64,000 nt of DNA, from assembly GCA_017399695.1 (NCBI GenBank), contig JAFQBK010000016.1, positions 124,001-188,000 on the forward strand, read 5' to 3'. The notes beneath the pieces are model-generated. The model was not told the origin of the DNA. It did no database searches and saw only the letters and a program-made list of their open reading frames with translations. Source of the stretch: Clostridia bacterium (GTDB lineage: Bacteria; Bacillota; Clostridia; UBA1381; UBA9506). Positions 27,774 through 36,955 of the stretch are shown here, one piece after another (the first letter of the stretch is position 1; every line of letters starts with the position of its first letter). A program made the translations under genes and the position numbers.

Positions 27774-28499
27774 ATGCTTGAACTGAAAAACATCGCCTGG
27801 AGTCTCCCGGGCGGCGAAGAAATTATAAAGAATATTGACTTAAAGCTCGACGATGGTAAGCTAATCGTTGTTACCGGCCCCAACGGCGGTGGCAAAACAT
27901 CACTTGCCAAGCTGATTGCCGGAATTGAAACCATTACTTCCGGTCAGATTATTTTTGATGGTAAGGATATAACCAAGCTTGATGTAACCGAACGCGCAAA
28001 ATCCGGAATTGCGTTTGCATTTCAGCAGCCGGTGCGTTTTAAAGGACTTTGTGTGCACGATGTATTAAATCTTGCAGCAGGTGAAGAACTTGCCGAGCTT
28101 GCAGCTTGTGACCTATTGGGTAAAGTCGGATTATGTGCTAACGAATACTTAAACCGTGAATTAAACAGCAGTTTGTCCGGTGGAGAAATCAAACGAATTG
28201 AGATAGCTACTGTTCTCGCTCGGAAAGCTCCTCTTTCCATATTTGATGAGCCGGAAGCCGGTATTGACCTTTGGAGTTTTTCTCGCTTGGTTGAGACCTT
28301 TGAAAACTTACGCAAGCAAGGCACAGGTACTCTGTTAGTTATCTCGCATCAGGAGCGTATTTTAAACATTGCTGATGAAATTGTTGTCATTGCAAACGGA
28401 CGTGTACGTACCGCAGGCCCCAGAGAAGAAATTCTTCCTTCTCTGCTTCAGGGTGAGGTCGCACCGTTTTGCCCGTATGGAAAGGAGGAGCGTAAATGA
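27774..28499 (+). CDS. sufC: SufC-like Fe-S assembly ATPase
   Basis: ABC-type soluble ATPase of 241 residues that energises the SufB-type scaffold. It shows Walker A TGPNGGGKTS (about 35-44), a Q-loop, the signature LSGGEIKR and Walker B LSIFDEPEAGID, matching SufC except for Ile in place of the usual Lys in the signature. It overlaps the scaffold gene by four bases (ATGA), indicating translational coupling. No sufS, sufU or sufD is attached, so the pair resembles the minimal two-gene SUF-like (SMS) arrangement of anaerobes. Confidence 0.9.
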   Translation: MLELKNIAWSLPGGEEIIKNIDLKLDDGKLIVVTGPNGGGKTSLAKLIAGIETITSGQIIFDGKDITKLDVTERAKSGIAFAFQQPVRFKGLCVHDVLNLAAGEELAELAACDLLGKVGLCANEYLNRELNSSLSGGEIKRIEIATVLARKAPLSIFDEPEAGIDLWSFSRLVETFENLRKQGTGTLLVISHQERILNIADEIVVIANGRVRTAGPREEILPSLLQGEVAPFCPYGKEERK

Positions 28500-29413
28500 A
28501 CGATATTACCAAAGAATTACTCTCGATGATATCTGATTTTGATGAAAAGTTTGACGGCGCATTTAATATTCGTGAAGACTCCTCTTGTGCCGGCAGAAAA
28601 TCGACGGAAAATATCAAAATCGAAAATAAAAAAGATGAACCGGGAATCGAAATCCATATTAAACCCGGAACAAAAGGGGAAAAAGTTTATATCCCCGCTT
28701 GTGTAACGCACAGCGATGTTGACGATTTGGTATATAATGACTTTTATGTTGGCGAAGATGCCGATATTACCATCGTTGCAGGCTGCGGTGTGCATTCTGA
28801 TGGCGAAGAAGATGCGCGTCACAACGGAATTCATCGTTTCTTCTTAGAAAAAAATTCCCACGTTCTGTATGAAGAAAAACACATCGGCGTTGGAAACGGT
28901 ACAGGCGCGAAAAGAATTGACCCGGTAACTGACATTTATTTAGCAGATGATGCCAGTATGGAAATGGATACCGTACAACTTTCCGGTGTCGATACAAGCA
29001 TCAGAAAAACCTCTGCTACTTTAGGCGCACGCGCAAAGCTCATTGTACGCGAGCGAATTATGACGGACGGTAATGAAACTGCAAAAACTGAATTTGAAGT
29101 TTTGATGAATGGTGAAGATTGCGCCGCAGACCTTATGTCTCGCTCTGTAGCGCGCGGAAACTCTTATCAGGAATTTCTTTCCACCCTAAACGGAAAAAAC
29201 CGTTGTACAGGCCATTCTGAGTGCGATGCAATACTTGTAGATAACGGAACAGTAAATGCTGCTCCGGCATTAGAGGCATCGCACCTCGATGCAGCGCTGA
29301 TTCACGAAGCTGCGATTGGTAAAATTGCAGGCGAGCAAATATTAAAGCTGCGTACACTTGGTTTGACCGAAGAAGAGGCGCAAGAGCGCATTATTCAAGG
29401 ATTTTTGAAATAA
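28496..29413 (+). CDS. Short SufB/SufD-type Fe-S scaffold protein
   Basis: A 305-residue protein with the SufBD beta-helix core and the C-terminal conserved segments GHSECDAIL and HEAAIGKI, which carry the likely cluster-binding Cys and the Glu/His region. Canonical SufB is about 470 residues and SufD about 430, so this is the compact form known from anaerobic bacteria and archaea (SmsB type), probably forming a homodimer with SufC subunits. Several other cysteines lie at the N-terminal half. The pair is followed by a strong terminator. Confidence 0.87.
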   Translation: MNDITKELLSMISDFDEKFDGAFNIREDSSCAGRKSTENIKIENKKDEPGIEIHIKPGTKGEKVYIPACVTHSDVDDLVYNDFYVGEDADITIVAGCGVHSDGEEDARHNGIHRFFLEKNSHVLYEEKHIGVGNGTGAKRIDPVTDIYLADDASMEMDTVQLSGVDTSIRKTSATLGARAKLIVRERIMTDGNETAKTEFEVLMNGEDCAADLMSRSVARGNSYQEFLSTLNGKNRCTGHSECDAILVDNGTVNAAPALEASHLDAALIHEAAIGKIAGEQILKLRTLGLTEEEAQERIIQGFLK

Positions 29414-29417
29414 TATT

Positions 29418-29456
29418 ACCCCACATCATCAAGATTTTTGATGTGGGGTTTCTTTT
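29418..29456 (+). terminator. Terminator of the suf-like pair
   Basis: ACCCCACATCA (29418-29428) pairs with TGATGTGGGGT (29439-29449), followed by TTCTTTTT. Confidence 0.85.
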
Positions 29457-29499
29457 TAATAAAAATAAGAATATTTTTTAAAAAATTTCAAGTTTTTCC

Positions 29500-29528
29500 T
29501 TGACAAAAGGGCATTCCGGTAGTATAAT
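29500..29528 (+). promoter_or_regulatory. tRNA-Leu promoter
   Basis: TTGACA at 29500-29505, a 17-base spacer, TATAAT at 29523-29528; both perfect, 10 bases before the tRNA 5' end. Confidence 0.9.
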
Positions 29529-29538
29529 AAGAAATCGA

Positions 29539-29622
29539 GCGAGTGTGCTGGAACTGGCAGACAGGCACGTTTGAGGGGCGTGTGTCTACGACGTACGGGT
29601 TCAAGTCCCGTCACTCGCACCA
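29539..29622 (+). tRNA. tRNA-Leu(GAG)
   Basis: Acceptor arms GCGAGTG (29539-29545) and CACTCGC (29612-29618) pair perfectly, with the encoded CCA at 29620-29622. The anticodon stem CACGT/GCGTG encloses loop TTGAGGG, giving anticodon GAG (reads CUC and CUU). The T arm ACGGG-TTCAAGT-CCCGT and a class II variable arm are present. It stands alone between its own promoter and terminator. Confidence 0.97.
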
Positions 29623-29624
29623 CT

Positions 29625-29655
29625 CGGAGTAAAGATTTCTTTACTCCGATTTTTT
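29625..29655 (+). terminator. tRNA-Leu terminator
   Basis: CGGAGTAAAG (29625-29634), loop ATTT, CTTTACTCCG (29639-29648), then ATTTTTT. It begins three bases after the CCA. Confidence 0.9.
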
Positions 29656-29688
29656 ATACCCATCTCTCGTCTTTTGGAGGTTGTTATT

Positions 29689-30717
29689 ATGAATATGCAA
29701 TTTGTTCGAAAATTGCCGTTAGCAGAAGAAATTAAGACGCAGTATCCTGTAACTGCGGAAATGACGGCATTAAAAGTAAAAAGAGATGCTGAAATTAAAG
29801 ACATTTTGAGCGGAAAATCCGATAAGCTTATTTTGGTGATTGGTCCCTGCTCCGCCGAGCACGAAGACAGCGTCATTGATTATATCACGCGTCTTGCGCG
29901 CGTGGCAGAAAAGGTATCGGATAAAATTTTCATCATTCCCCGAATTTATACCAACAAACCGAGAACGACCGGCGACGGCTATAAAGGAATGTTACATCAA
30001 CCCGACCCTGAACGCGACGAAGATATGCTCAAAGGCTTAATTTCCATTCGTAAAATGCATATGAGAGCCATCAAGGAAACAGGACTTACCTGTGCGGATG
30101 AAATGCTTTATCCGGAAAATCACACCTATCTTTCCGATATGTTGTCATACGTTGCCATTGGTGCACGTTCTGTCGAAGACCAACAGCACAGACTAACTGC
30201 CAGCGGATTAAATATTCCTGTTGGTATGAAAAATCCTACCGGCGGCGATATCTCTGTTATGATGAATTCTATTACAGCGGCGCAGCATCCGCACACATTT
30301 ATTTACGGAGGATGGGAGACCCGTTGTGCAGGAAATCCTTATGCACACGCCATTTTACGCGGTTATGTCAATAAGCATGGACAGGCAATGCCGAATTATC
30401 ATTACGAGGATTTAATCCACCTATGTGAATCTTACGCAGAGCGTGACCTTAAAAATCCCGGTGTTATTGTTGATACAAACCATTCCAATTCCGGCAAACA
30501 ATATCTGGAACAAGTCAGAATCGCAAAAGAAGTATTACACAGTGCAAGACATTCTTCTGAAATCAAACAACTGGTGAAAGGTCTTATGATTGAAAGTTAT
30601 ATCGAAGACGGTGCGCAAAAACCCGATGGTGGTATTTATGGAAAATCCATAACCGACCCTTGTCTTGGTTGGGAGAAAACGGAACGCTTAATTTTAGATT
30701 TAGCAGATTTACTGTAA
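29689..30717 (+). CDS. aroG: 3-deoxy-7-phosphoheptulonate (DAHP) synthase, class I
   Basis: First enzyme of the shikimate pathway, joining PEP and erythrose 4-phosphate; 342 residues, the AroF/G/H length. GPCSAEH, RIYTNKPRTTGDGYKG and KNPTGG are intact. The N-terminal segment typical of the feedback-regulated class I enzymes is present; which amino acid inhibits is not clear. The ATG at 29689 is spaced correctly from TTGGAGG. It is a single gene between the tRNA terminator and a palindromic terminator; aroE lies at 56 kb. Confidence 0.94.
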   Translation: MNMQFVRKLPLAEEIKTQYPVTAEMTALKVKRDAEIKDILSGKSDKLILVIGPCSAEHEDSVIDYITRLARVAEKVSDKIFIIPRIYTNKPRTTGDGYKGMLHQPDPERDEDMLKGLISIRKMHMRAIKETGLTCADEMLYPENHTYLSDMLSYVAIGARSVEDQQHRLTASGLNIPVGMKNPTGGDISVMMNSITAAQHPHTFIYGGWETRCAGNPYAHAILRGYVNKHGQAMPNYHYEDLIHLCESYAERDLKNPGVIVDTNHSNSGKQYLEQVRIAKEVLHSARHSSEIKQLVKGLMIESYIEDGAQKPDGGIYGKSITDPCLGWEKTERLILDLADLL

Positions 30718-30720
30718 AAT

Positions 30721-30750
30721 AAAAAAGACTGACGCGCGTCAGTCTTTTTT
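30721..30750. terminator. Bidirectional terminator between the DAHP synthase gene and fabZ
   Basis: Perfect 30-base palindrome: AAAAAAGACTGACGC (30721-30735) then its complement (30736-30750). It forms a strong hairpin with a CGCG loop and U runs in both directions. Confidence 0.88.
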
Positions 30751-30754
30751 ATTA

Positions 30755-31189
30755 TCATTCTGGCTTATCAACGATTGCAAACGATATTTCTCCGCTTGCG
30801 GCTACTTTTCCATCTACAGTTGCAACGACATTCGCTTTTCCCATATTGCGCTTAAAAGCGGTTAATTCAGCCTCTAAACGCAAGGTGTCGCCCGGTACAA
30901 CCTGCTTGCGGAACTTAAAATTATTCATTCCGGTAAACACGCCGACCTTACCCTTGAATTCCGGTTCGGATAAAATGACACAAGCTCCTACCTGCGCTAA
31001 AGACTCAACAATCAAAACACCCGGCATAATCGGCATTCCGGGGAAATGTCCCTGGAAAAACGGTTCATTTGCTGTTACATTTTTAATTCCAACTGCGCGC
31101 TTACCTGCTTCCATCTCTAAAATCTTATCCACAAGCAAAAACGGATATCTGTGCGGAATAATTTTTTGAATTTCAACATTATCTAACAT
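30755..31189 (-). CDS. fabZ: 3-hydroxyacyl-ACP dehydratase FabZ
   Basis: Hot-dog-fold dehydratase of 144 residues in fatty acid elongation. The catalytic segment [12 protein letters not shown] with His near 48 and the following Glu (VESLAQ) are present. GGAGGG precedes the ATG. It lies 17 bases after mbl, an association seen in many Clostridia, and ends at the shared palindromic terminator. Confidence 0.95.
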   Translation of the reverse strand: MLDNVEIQKIIPHRYPFLLVDKILEMEAGKRAVGIKNVTANEPFFQGHFPGMPIMPGVLIVESLAQVGACVILSEPEFKGKVGVFTGMNNFKFRKQVVPGDTLRLEAELTAFKRNMGKANVVATVDGKVAASGEISFAIVDKPE

Positions 31190-31206
31190 CGTACTAACCC
31201 TCCATT

Positions 31207-32214
31207 TTACTTGCGATAGCGATTTTGATTATACTGCATAAAATAATCAAGCGACATACCTGTTCCCTTGGCCACACAATAAACAGCATCTTCAGCGACG
31301 AACACATCAAGGCCTGTCTCGCGGGCAATCAGTTTGTCAAGACCGTAAATAAGGCTTCCGCCGCCGGTCAGTAAAATTCCACTGGTGCTGATATCACCCA
31401 CCAATTCAGGAGGAGTTTTTTCCAGTACATAATGCACCGCATCAACAATTTGTGTAGCACATTCTTCCAGAGCCTCGAGCATTTCTTCAGAGCTTACGGT
31501 AACGACCTTAGGAAGACCCGATACGAGGCATCTGCCCTTGATTTCCATCGTTAATGGTTCCGGTCTCGGATAGACACATCCTATCTCCATTTTCAGTTCT
31601 TCGGCGGTTCTGTCACCAATCATCATATTATACTTTTTGCGGATATATTTCGTCACTGCTTCGTCGAACTTATCGCCTGCAACTTTAATGGAATTACTGA
31701 CGACAATTTCACCGAGAGAAATAACAGCAACATCAGCTGTGCCTCCACCGATATCGACAATCATATTACCATAAGGCTTGGAAATATCCAGTCCTGCTCC
31801 AATCGCCGCTGCAATCGGCTCTTCAATAATACAGGTTTTTCTCGCTCCAGCCTGCGTTGCTGCGTCAATGACTGCACGCTCCTCTACCTCAGTTACCTGG
31901 CTTGGTACACAAACCATAACGCGGGGCTTACAAAGACTGTTTTTGCAGACTTTTCGCAAAAAATAGCGAATCATTTTTTCAGTAGTATCGTAATCCGAAA
32001 TAACACCATCGCGAAGTGGTCTGATTGCAACAATATTACCCGGTGTTCTTCCGATCATATTCTGTGCCTCTGCACCGACTTTCAATACTTTTCCTGTATG
32101 CGTATCTATTGCGACAACCGAGGGTTCTTTTAATACAACTCCCTTTCCTTTCACATATACTAAAACAGTAGCCGTACCTAAATCGATACCGATATCCTGT
32201 CCAAAATTAAACAC
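31207..32214 (-). CDS. mbl: Rod-shape protein of the MreB family (Mbl type)
   Basis: Bacterial actin of about 335 residues that organises wall synthesis along the cell side. The nucleotide sites [30 protein letters not shown] and [10 protein letters not shown] are conserved. The start is taken as GTG at 32214, because GGAGGG lies 6 bases before it and only 3 before an in-frame TTG at 32217. No mreC or mreD follow, so this is a stand-alone paralogue rather than the mreBCD copy; rodA nearby is consistent with a rod-shaped cell. Confidence 0.93.
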   Translation of the reverse strand: MFNFGQDIGIDLGTATVLVYVKGKGVVLKEPSVVAIDTHTGKVLKVGAEAQNMIGRTPGNIVAIRPLRDGVISDYDTTEKMIRYFLRKVCKNSLCKPRVMVCVPSQVTEVEERAVIDAATQAGARKTCIIEEPIAAAIGAGLDISKPYGNMIVDIGGGTADVAVISLGEIVVSNSIKVAGDKFDEAVTKYIRKKYNMMIGDRTAEELKMEIGCVYPRPEPLTMEIKGRCLVSGLPKVVTVSSEEMLEALEECATQIVDAVHYVLEKTPPELVGDISTSGILLTGGGSLIYGLDKLIARETGLDVFVAEDAVYCVAKGTGMSLDYFMQYNQNRYRK

Positions 32215-32292
32215 CAAAATCCCTCCAAATTTTCATTTTCCTATTGTATTTAAATTAATTTATGCAAGCATTCTTTCTAAAATAACTTTATT

Positions 32293-32958
32293 TTAATTTT
32301 GTCCTTTGTAGGGACAACTGCGAATACAAATTCCACAGACGGAGCCACGGCCGATTAATTGGAATTTCTCTTTCATATATTCGCTGCAGGATTTTGCATC
32401 CACTAGCTTTTTCTCCGGCTGCATGGGGTCAAATGCTTCTCCTGACAATGCAAGTGCAGGACAGGCTTTTACGCAAAGCATACAGTCCGTACACAGAGAT
32501 TCGGAGAGCATTGGCTGAAAGCCTTCAGATAAATCCATATCGGTTAAAATTGTACCGAGTCGAACTCTTGCTCCATACTTTTTGGATAAAAATAAAGCAT
32601 TTCTTCCAATCGTTCCAAGCCCCGCTTTTGTTGCTGCAAGCTTATGGGAATAAAGTCCGAAATAGGCTCTCCCATGACTTTGCGATGCAGGGACACAAAC
32701 ATATTGGGCGCCGTTTTTCTCAAGAAACATGCCAATTTTAAGCGTAATTTGGTCAATTAACGCATTGACGCTTCTGTAATGATGAAAATACGTAAAGGTC
32801 GGTGCATTATCAATGGCATCAATCACGCTGTCAGACAGTTTCACAACAATACTGATGGCGTGTTTTAGTGTGGGATATCCGGGTGCGGGTTCGATTTCTG
32901 AAAAACCGACTTCCCACGCACCGAGCTCTAAGGCGAGAGTTTTAATTCGATTAACCAT
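32293..32958 (-). CDS. Short QueG-like protein with two [4Fe-4S] motifs
   Basis: About 221 residues, related to epoxyqueuosine reductase and related corrinoid Fe-S reductases but lacking the C-terminal HEAT region of QueG (usual length about 380). It has the LGTIGRNALFLSKKYGARVRLG segment and two cysteine clusters, CTDCMLCVKACP and CSEY...CGICIRSCP, fitting two [4Fe-4S] clusters. The ATG at 32958 follows CGGAGG and overlaps the recN end by 8 bases. Substrate unknown; a queuosine role is uncertain. Confidence 0.75.
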   Translation of the reverse strand: MVNRIKTLALELGAWEVGFSEIEPAPGYPTLKHAISIVVKLSDSVIDAIDNAPTFTYFHHYRSVNALIDQITLKIGMFLEKNGAQYVCVPASQSHGRAYFGLYSHKLAATKAGLGTIGRNALFLSKKYGARVRLGTILTDMDLSEGFQPMLSESLCTDCMLCVKACPALALSGEAFDPMQPEKKLVDAKSCSEYMKEKFQLIGRGSVCGICIRSCPYKGQN

Positions 32959-34615
32959 TGAGCATTTCCTCCGCCTGTTTTTTTGTCGTCTCAGTAATAG
33001 CATCGCCACCGATAATTCTGGAAAGTTCTGAAATTCTTCCCTCTTTATCCAGAGGCGTTATGCTTGTCAATGTTTTATTTTCTTCTTCTCTTTTATCAAT
33101 CAAAAAGTGCTGCGATGCCTTTGCTGCAACCTGTGCCAGGTGCGTTACGCAAAGCACTTGTTTGCCGGAAGAAAGCTCACGCAGCTTTTCTCCGAGCTTT
33201 AGTGCTGCACGACCGCTGACGCCTGTATCAATTTCATCAAAAATCAATGTATCTGCAGCATCCTGTTCGGACAATACTGACTGAATTGCCAACATAATAC
33301 GGGAAAGCTCGCCGCCGGATACAATTTTCGAAAGCGGTTTTGGCGGTTCGCCGACATTTGCTGAAAGCATAAACTCTACCTTATCTTTTCCGTCATGCGA
33401 AAGCTCTCCCGGAGTAATTTCAGCAAAGAACTTTGCGCCGGGCATATTTAAGAATGATAGATTTTCACCGATAATTACTGACAATTGTCCGGAGGCTTTT
33501 TCTCTCAATTGACTGAGTTTATCTGCACAAGAATTTGCTTCCGCAAGGCAAACCACAATTTCTTTTTCGAGTTTTTCTTTCTTTTCGTCCATCATCGTGA
33601 TTGAGTCGCGCTCTTCTTTTCTTTTTTCAAGAGTGGCTAACAGTTCAGCTTCACCGCCGCCGTATTTCCGCTTTAAGCGATAAATTAAATCAAGTCTCGA
33701 CTCAATCTGTTCCAACCGGTCTTCTCCCGCGTCAAAGCGGTCTAAATAGTTTTTCAAATGTGCTACAGTTTCCTGAATCGTAACCAACGTATTTTCCACA
33801 TTTTCAGCAGTTACGGAAAGGCTTGCGTCTAAATGCGCGGCATTTAAAAGCAAGTCCTGCGCCGAGGCTAAATAATTGTATGCACACTCACCATCCGGAT
33901 TCTCATATAAAAGGTCTAGTGACTGACCGCAGGAAGACAGAAGATTTTGCGCATTGGACAAAAGTGCAGACTTTTGTTTTAATTCTGCCTCTTCTCCAAC
34001 TTGTAATTCTGCAGTTTCCAGTTCGTTAATCTCGTAATTTAAGACATCAAGCCTGCGAAGCTTTTCTGATTCATCCATCGAAAGCTCAGCCAGTTCTTTT
34101 TTTACTTCAATATATTTTTGATACACTATTTTATAATTTGAAAGAGCCTCTGCTAGTTCTTTTCCAGCAAAACAGTCCAAAAAACCAAGGTGCGTTGTGT
34201 TGTCTAAAAGTGCCTGATTATCGTGTTGACCATGTATGTTCATTAAATAGCGTCCCAATTCACGCAGTTTAGCAACAGGAACCAGATTACCACCAATATG
34301 ACAAGTGTTCTTTCCGTCAACTGATAATTGACGTGACACAATCAGCATCCCGTCCTCCGTTTGAAAGCCGTTTTTCTCCAAAAAAAGAAGTGTCCGCTCA
34401 TCTTTTATGTAAAAAACAGCCTGAACTTTCGCTTTATCGGTACCGTAGCGAATGAGTTCTTTTGACACGCGCTCGCCTAAAAGCATATTCATTGAGCCAA
34501 TCAAGATGGATTTTCCGGCACCGGTCTCGCCGGTCAAGACAGAAAACCCATCTGAAAAATTAATTTCCACGTGCTCAATTAAGGCGATATTATCGATCGT
34601 CATACACTCAAGCAT
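32951..34615 (-). CDS. recN: DNA repair protein RecN
   Basis: SMC-like ATPase of 554 residues acting early at double-strand breaks. Walker A GETGAGKS is near the N-terminus, a long coiled-coil region fills about 150-380, and SGGELSRIMLAI and FDEIDTGVSG lie in the C-terminal lobe. In Firmicutes recN is commonly next to argR, as here (15 bases apart). No LexA box is visible before it; expression probably depends on the nadK-argR promoter. Confidence 0.96.
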   Translation of the reverse strand: MLECMTIDNIALIEHVEINFSDGFSVLTGETGAGKSILIGSMNMLLGERVSKELIRYGTDKAKVQAVFYIKDERTLLFLEKNGFQTEDGMLIVSRQLSVDGKNTCHIGGNLVPVAKLRELGRYLMNIHGQHDNQALLDNTTHLGFLDCFAGKELAEALSNYKIVYQKYIEVKKELAELSMDESEKLRRLDVLNYEINELETAELQVGEEAELKQKSALLSNAQNLLSSCGQSLDLLYENPDGECAYNYLASAQDLLLNAAHLDASLSVTAENVENTLVTIQETVAHLKNYLDRFDAGEDRLEQIESRLDLIYRLKRKYGGGEAELLATLEKRKEERDSITMMDEKKEKLEKEIVVCLAEANSCADKLSQLREKASGQLSVIIGENLSFLNMPGAKFFAEITPGELSHDGKDKVEFMLSANVGEPPKPLSKIVSGGELSRIMLAIQSVLSEQDAADTLIFDEIDTGVSGRAALKLGEKLRELSSGKQVLCVTHLAQVAAKASQHFLIDKREEENKTLTSITPLDKEGRISELSRIIGGDAITETTKKQAEEMLNG

Positions 34616-34629
34616 GGATTTTCGCCTCC

Positions 34630-35079
34630 TTACAGCAGCGAACGAATTTTAGCTGTCAGTTCCTTTGCCGCGTCTTCTGTTTTTACAATGCAAAGCAAGG
34701 TATCGTCACCGGCAATACTGCCCATAACTTCGTCGAGGGACATAGTATCTATGACTGCACCTGCTGCTTGCGCCATTCCTGCGGCTGTTTTTATGATTAC
34801 AATATTTTGCGCATAATCCATATGCTGAATCGCTTGTGTTAAAATGGATTTCTGCTGTTTGCTTGCCGCAATATCCGTTTTAGAACCTGCCTGCACATAT
34901 TTGTAGACTCCGTGCTCATTGGCAGCCTTCATCAAGCGTAACTCTTTAATGTCGCGGCAAACGGTTGCCTGGGTAACCTTATGTCCGTTGTCTGCAAGAA
35001 GATTCGCTAAATCCTCTTGTGTTTCCACATCAAAGTTTGTAATGAGTTCGAGGATTTTTGCATGTCTAGAATTTTTCAT
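34630..35079 (-). CDS. argR: Arginine repressor
   Basis: Arginine-responsive hexameric repressor (149 residues). The N-terminal winged helix (KILELITNFDVETQEDLANLL) binds ARG boxes and the C-terminal domain (GSIAGDDTLLCIV) binds arginine and forms the hexamer. Its likely target, the paired ARG boxes at argC, is 9 kb away in this window. It starts one base from the end of nadK and precedes recN. Confidence 0.96.
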   Translation of the reverse strand: MKNSRHAKILELITNFDVETQEDLANLLADNGHKVTQATVCRDIKELRLMKAANEHGVYKYVQAGSKTDIAASKQQKSILTQAIQHMDYAQNIVIIKTAAGMAQAAGAVIDTMSLDEVMGSIAGDDTLLCIVKTEDAAKELTAKIRSLL

Positions 35080-35080
35080 T

Positions 35081-35941
35081 TCAGTTATCCTTTCCCGCTA
35101 ATTTTTGGCGCAATACGCTATAGAATTTACTGCCGTTTAAGTGAATCAAACGAGTTACATAGGGTGATTTTGTTATGGTAAGCAGTGTATGCTCGTCAAA
35201 CTCCAACGTACGCTTACCGTCCGCCGAAACGCGTGCGCCGCAGGTAAATCGTGTACCCATTTTAGCACTGATTGTTTTTTCTGCCGGAACAATAATCGTT
35301 TTCGAATAAATTTTATGAGGACAAATCGGTGTGATGACCATTGATGCCATCGAAGGGTCAACAATCGGACCGCCGGCAGACATCGAATATGCCGTAGAGC
35401 CGGTAGGAGTTGCGATAATCATACCATCCGCTTTATAATCATCAACAAATTCATCATCCACATAAATCTCAACATCCAAAAGTCGGGATGCCATTGCTCT
35501 TGAGACCACAATATCATTGAGCGCATCTAAAAGCTCCACTGTTTTGGTCTTCGTATTTTGAACCAAGGCCCTTAGCATCATTCGTTCTTCAACAATATAA
35601 TTGTCACTAAAAAACGCATCCAGACTATGTTCTAAATCCTTCTTCTCTACTTCTGCCAAAAAGCCAAGGTGACCCAAATTAAACCCTAAAATTGGTTGTC
35701 CGGTTTTTAATGCGATATGTGCCGCGGACAAAAGCGTACCATCGCCGCCAAGTGCAAAAACTGCATCCGCCTGCTCTAAAGCTCTATCTTCCGGAAGAAA
35801 CTCCACCCCGGCAGCACCGAAAGCAGAAAACTTATCATCCATCAGCATCTTAGCTCTTGAACCAACCATTTCTATCAACTGTTTGGTGAATTCCAGATTT
35901 TTATCTTTATTTGTATTAGGAGCTAAATAAATCGTCTTCAA
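35081..35941 (-). CDS. nadK: NAD kinase
   Basis: Makes NADP from NAD; 286 residues. GGDGTLLSAAH is the diagnostic phosphate-binding motif, followed by NLGHLGFLAEV and TPTGSTAYSMSAGG. It is the first gene of nadK-argR-recN-QueG-like, all nearly contiguous, with a promoter and ArgR-like repeats upstream. Confidence 0.96.
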   Translation of the reverse strand: MKTIYLAPNTNKDKNLEFTKQLIEMVGSRAKMLMDDKFSAFGAAGVEFLPEDRALEQADAVFALGGDGTLLSAAHIALKTGQPILGFNLGHLGFLAEVEKKDLEHSLDAFFSDNYIVEERMMLRALVQNTKTKTVELLDALNDIVVSRAMASRLLDVEIYVDDEFVDDYKADGMIIATPTGSTAYSMSAGGPIVDPSMASMVITPICPHKIYSKTIIVPAEKTISAKMGTRFTCGARVSADGKRTLEFDEHTLLTITKSPYVTRLIHLNGSKFYSVLRQKLAGKDN

Positions 35942-35952
35942 GTCATCACCCG

Positions 35953-36007
35953 CTTATATTTATACATTTATACTGTATATTATACATAATTTTCTAATAA
36001 TTAGCAA
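35953..36007 (-). promoter_or_regulatory. nadK-argR operon promoter with ARG-box-like repeats
   Basis: Minus-strand promoter: TTGCTA (plus 36002-36007), 17-base spacer, TATAAT (35979-35984). The -10 lies inside the palindrome TGTATATTATACA (35974-35986), which resembles an ARG box with its half-sites one base closer. A second weaker half-matched box, CTTATATTTATACA, lies at 35953-35966, about 21 bp away centre to centre. Autoregulation by ArgR is plausible but weaker than at argC. Confidence 0.55.
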
Positions 36008-36036
36008 GTCCCTTTCAAAAATTCTTTACAAATAAA

Positions 36037-36069
36037 ATAGGCTGCCATCCCAACGGAAAGACAGCCTAT
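36037..36069 (-). terminator. degV terminator
   Basis: ATAGGCTG (36037-36044) and CAGCCTAT (36062-36069) form the stem; on the minus strand it runs into TTTTATTTG. Confidence 0.7.
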
Positions 36070-36081
36070 AAATATTAATGA

Positions 36082-36933
36082 TTATAATACAAAGAAAACG
36101 GCAATGACAGGTCCGATATGTGTTGCAATGGTAGGGCCTACTTCGCGAATTAACGTCGATGCGCCGGGATACTCAGAAAGCAGAAGATTTTCCATTTCTT
36201 TTGCTTCTTCTTCCATATCACAATGAACAATAATCAGTTCTTTTCCATCCTGTGGAGGCGCAGCTTCTACAATTTTCTTAAAGAGCTTATTGACTATTTT
36301 TTTACTGCCACGAAGCGTACCAATGGACTCGATTAAACCGTTACGAATGGAAAGCATCGGTCTGATATCCAAAACATTACCCATCACCAAAGATGCTTTA
36401 TTGATTCTTCCGCCTTTTTCAAGATATTTTAGGGATTGCGCAGCTACATAAACCTCATACTGCGCCATGAAATCAAGCACCGCCTGCTTAATTTCACCCA
36501 TCTCTTTTCCTTCTTTTGCCATCTGCGCTGCTATGATGGATGCGCGGGCATAAATGTATGCGAATTTACCTGTGTCAATAACCTCGACCACAGCGTTCGG
36601 GTTTTCATCCTCAATCGTCTGTTTTGCAATCATGGCATTATTATAAGTTCCGCTTGCATTTGACGAAAGACTGATGTAAAGTACCTCATACCCTTCATCT
36701 GTGTACTTTTTAAATACTTGCATAAAAGCATCAGGCGTTACCTGCGCCGTTGTCGGAAGCTCTTTGCACTTTTTTAACTTTGCAATAAATTCACTGGGGG
36801 TAATATCGATTCCTGAGCGATACTCGGTTCCGTCAATTACAACAGTAAACGGCAAAACCTCGATATCCCATTCTTTTGCCTCGGACAGCAAAATATCTGA
36901 GGCGGAATCAGTAATAATTTTAATTTTAGCCAT
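36082..36933 (-). CDS. DegV family fatty-acid-binding protein
   Basis: Protein of 283 residues with the DegV signature ITDSASDI at the N-terminus and PFTVVIDGTEYRSGIDI and TTAQVTPDAF segments. In Gram-positive bacteria family members bind fatty acids for the FakA kinase, feeding exogenous acids to phospholipid synthesis; no fakA is adjacent here, so the exact role is inferred. It lies 22 bases after rodA, sharing its transcript, and ends at its own terminator. Confidence 0.93.
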   Translation of the reverse strand: MAKIKIITDSASDILLSEAKEWDIEVLPFTVVIDGTEYRSGIDITPSEFIAKLKKCKELPTTAQVTPDAFMQVFKKYTDEGYEVLYISLSSNASGTYNNAMIAKQTIEDENPNAVVEVIDTGKFAYIYARASIIAAQMAKEGKEMGEIKQAVLDFMAQYEVYVAAQSLKYLEKGGRINKASLVMGNVLDIRPMLSIRNGLIESIGTLRGSKKIVNKLFKKIVEAAPPQDGKELIIVHCDMEEEAKEMENLLLSEYPGASTLIREVGPTIATHIGPVIAVFFVL

Positions 36934-36955
36934 ACATTTTCTCCTTTATTAATAC

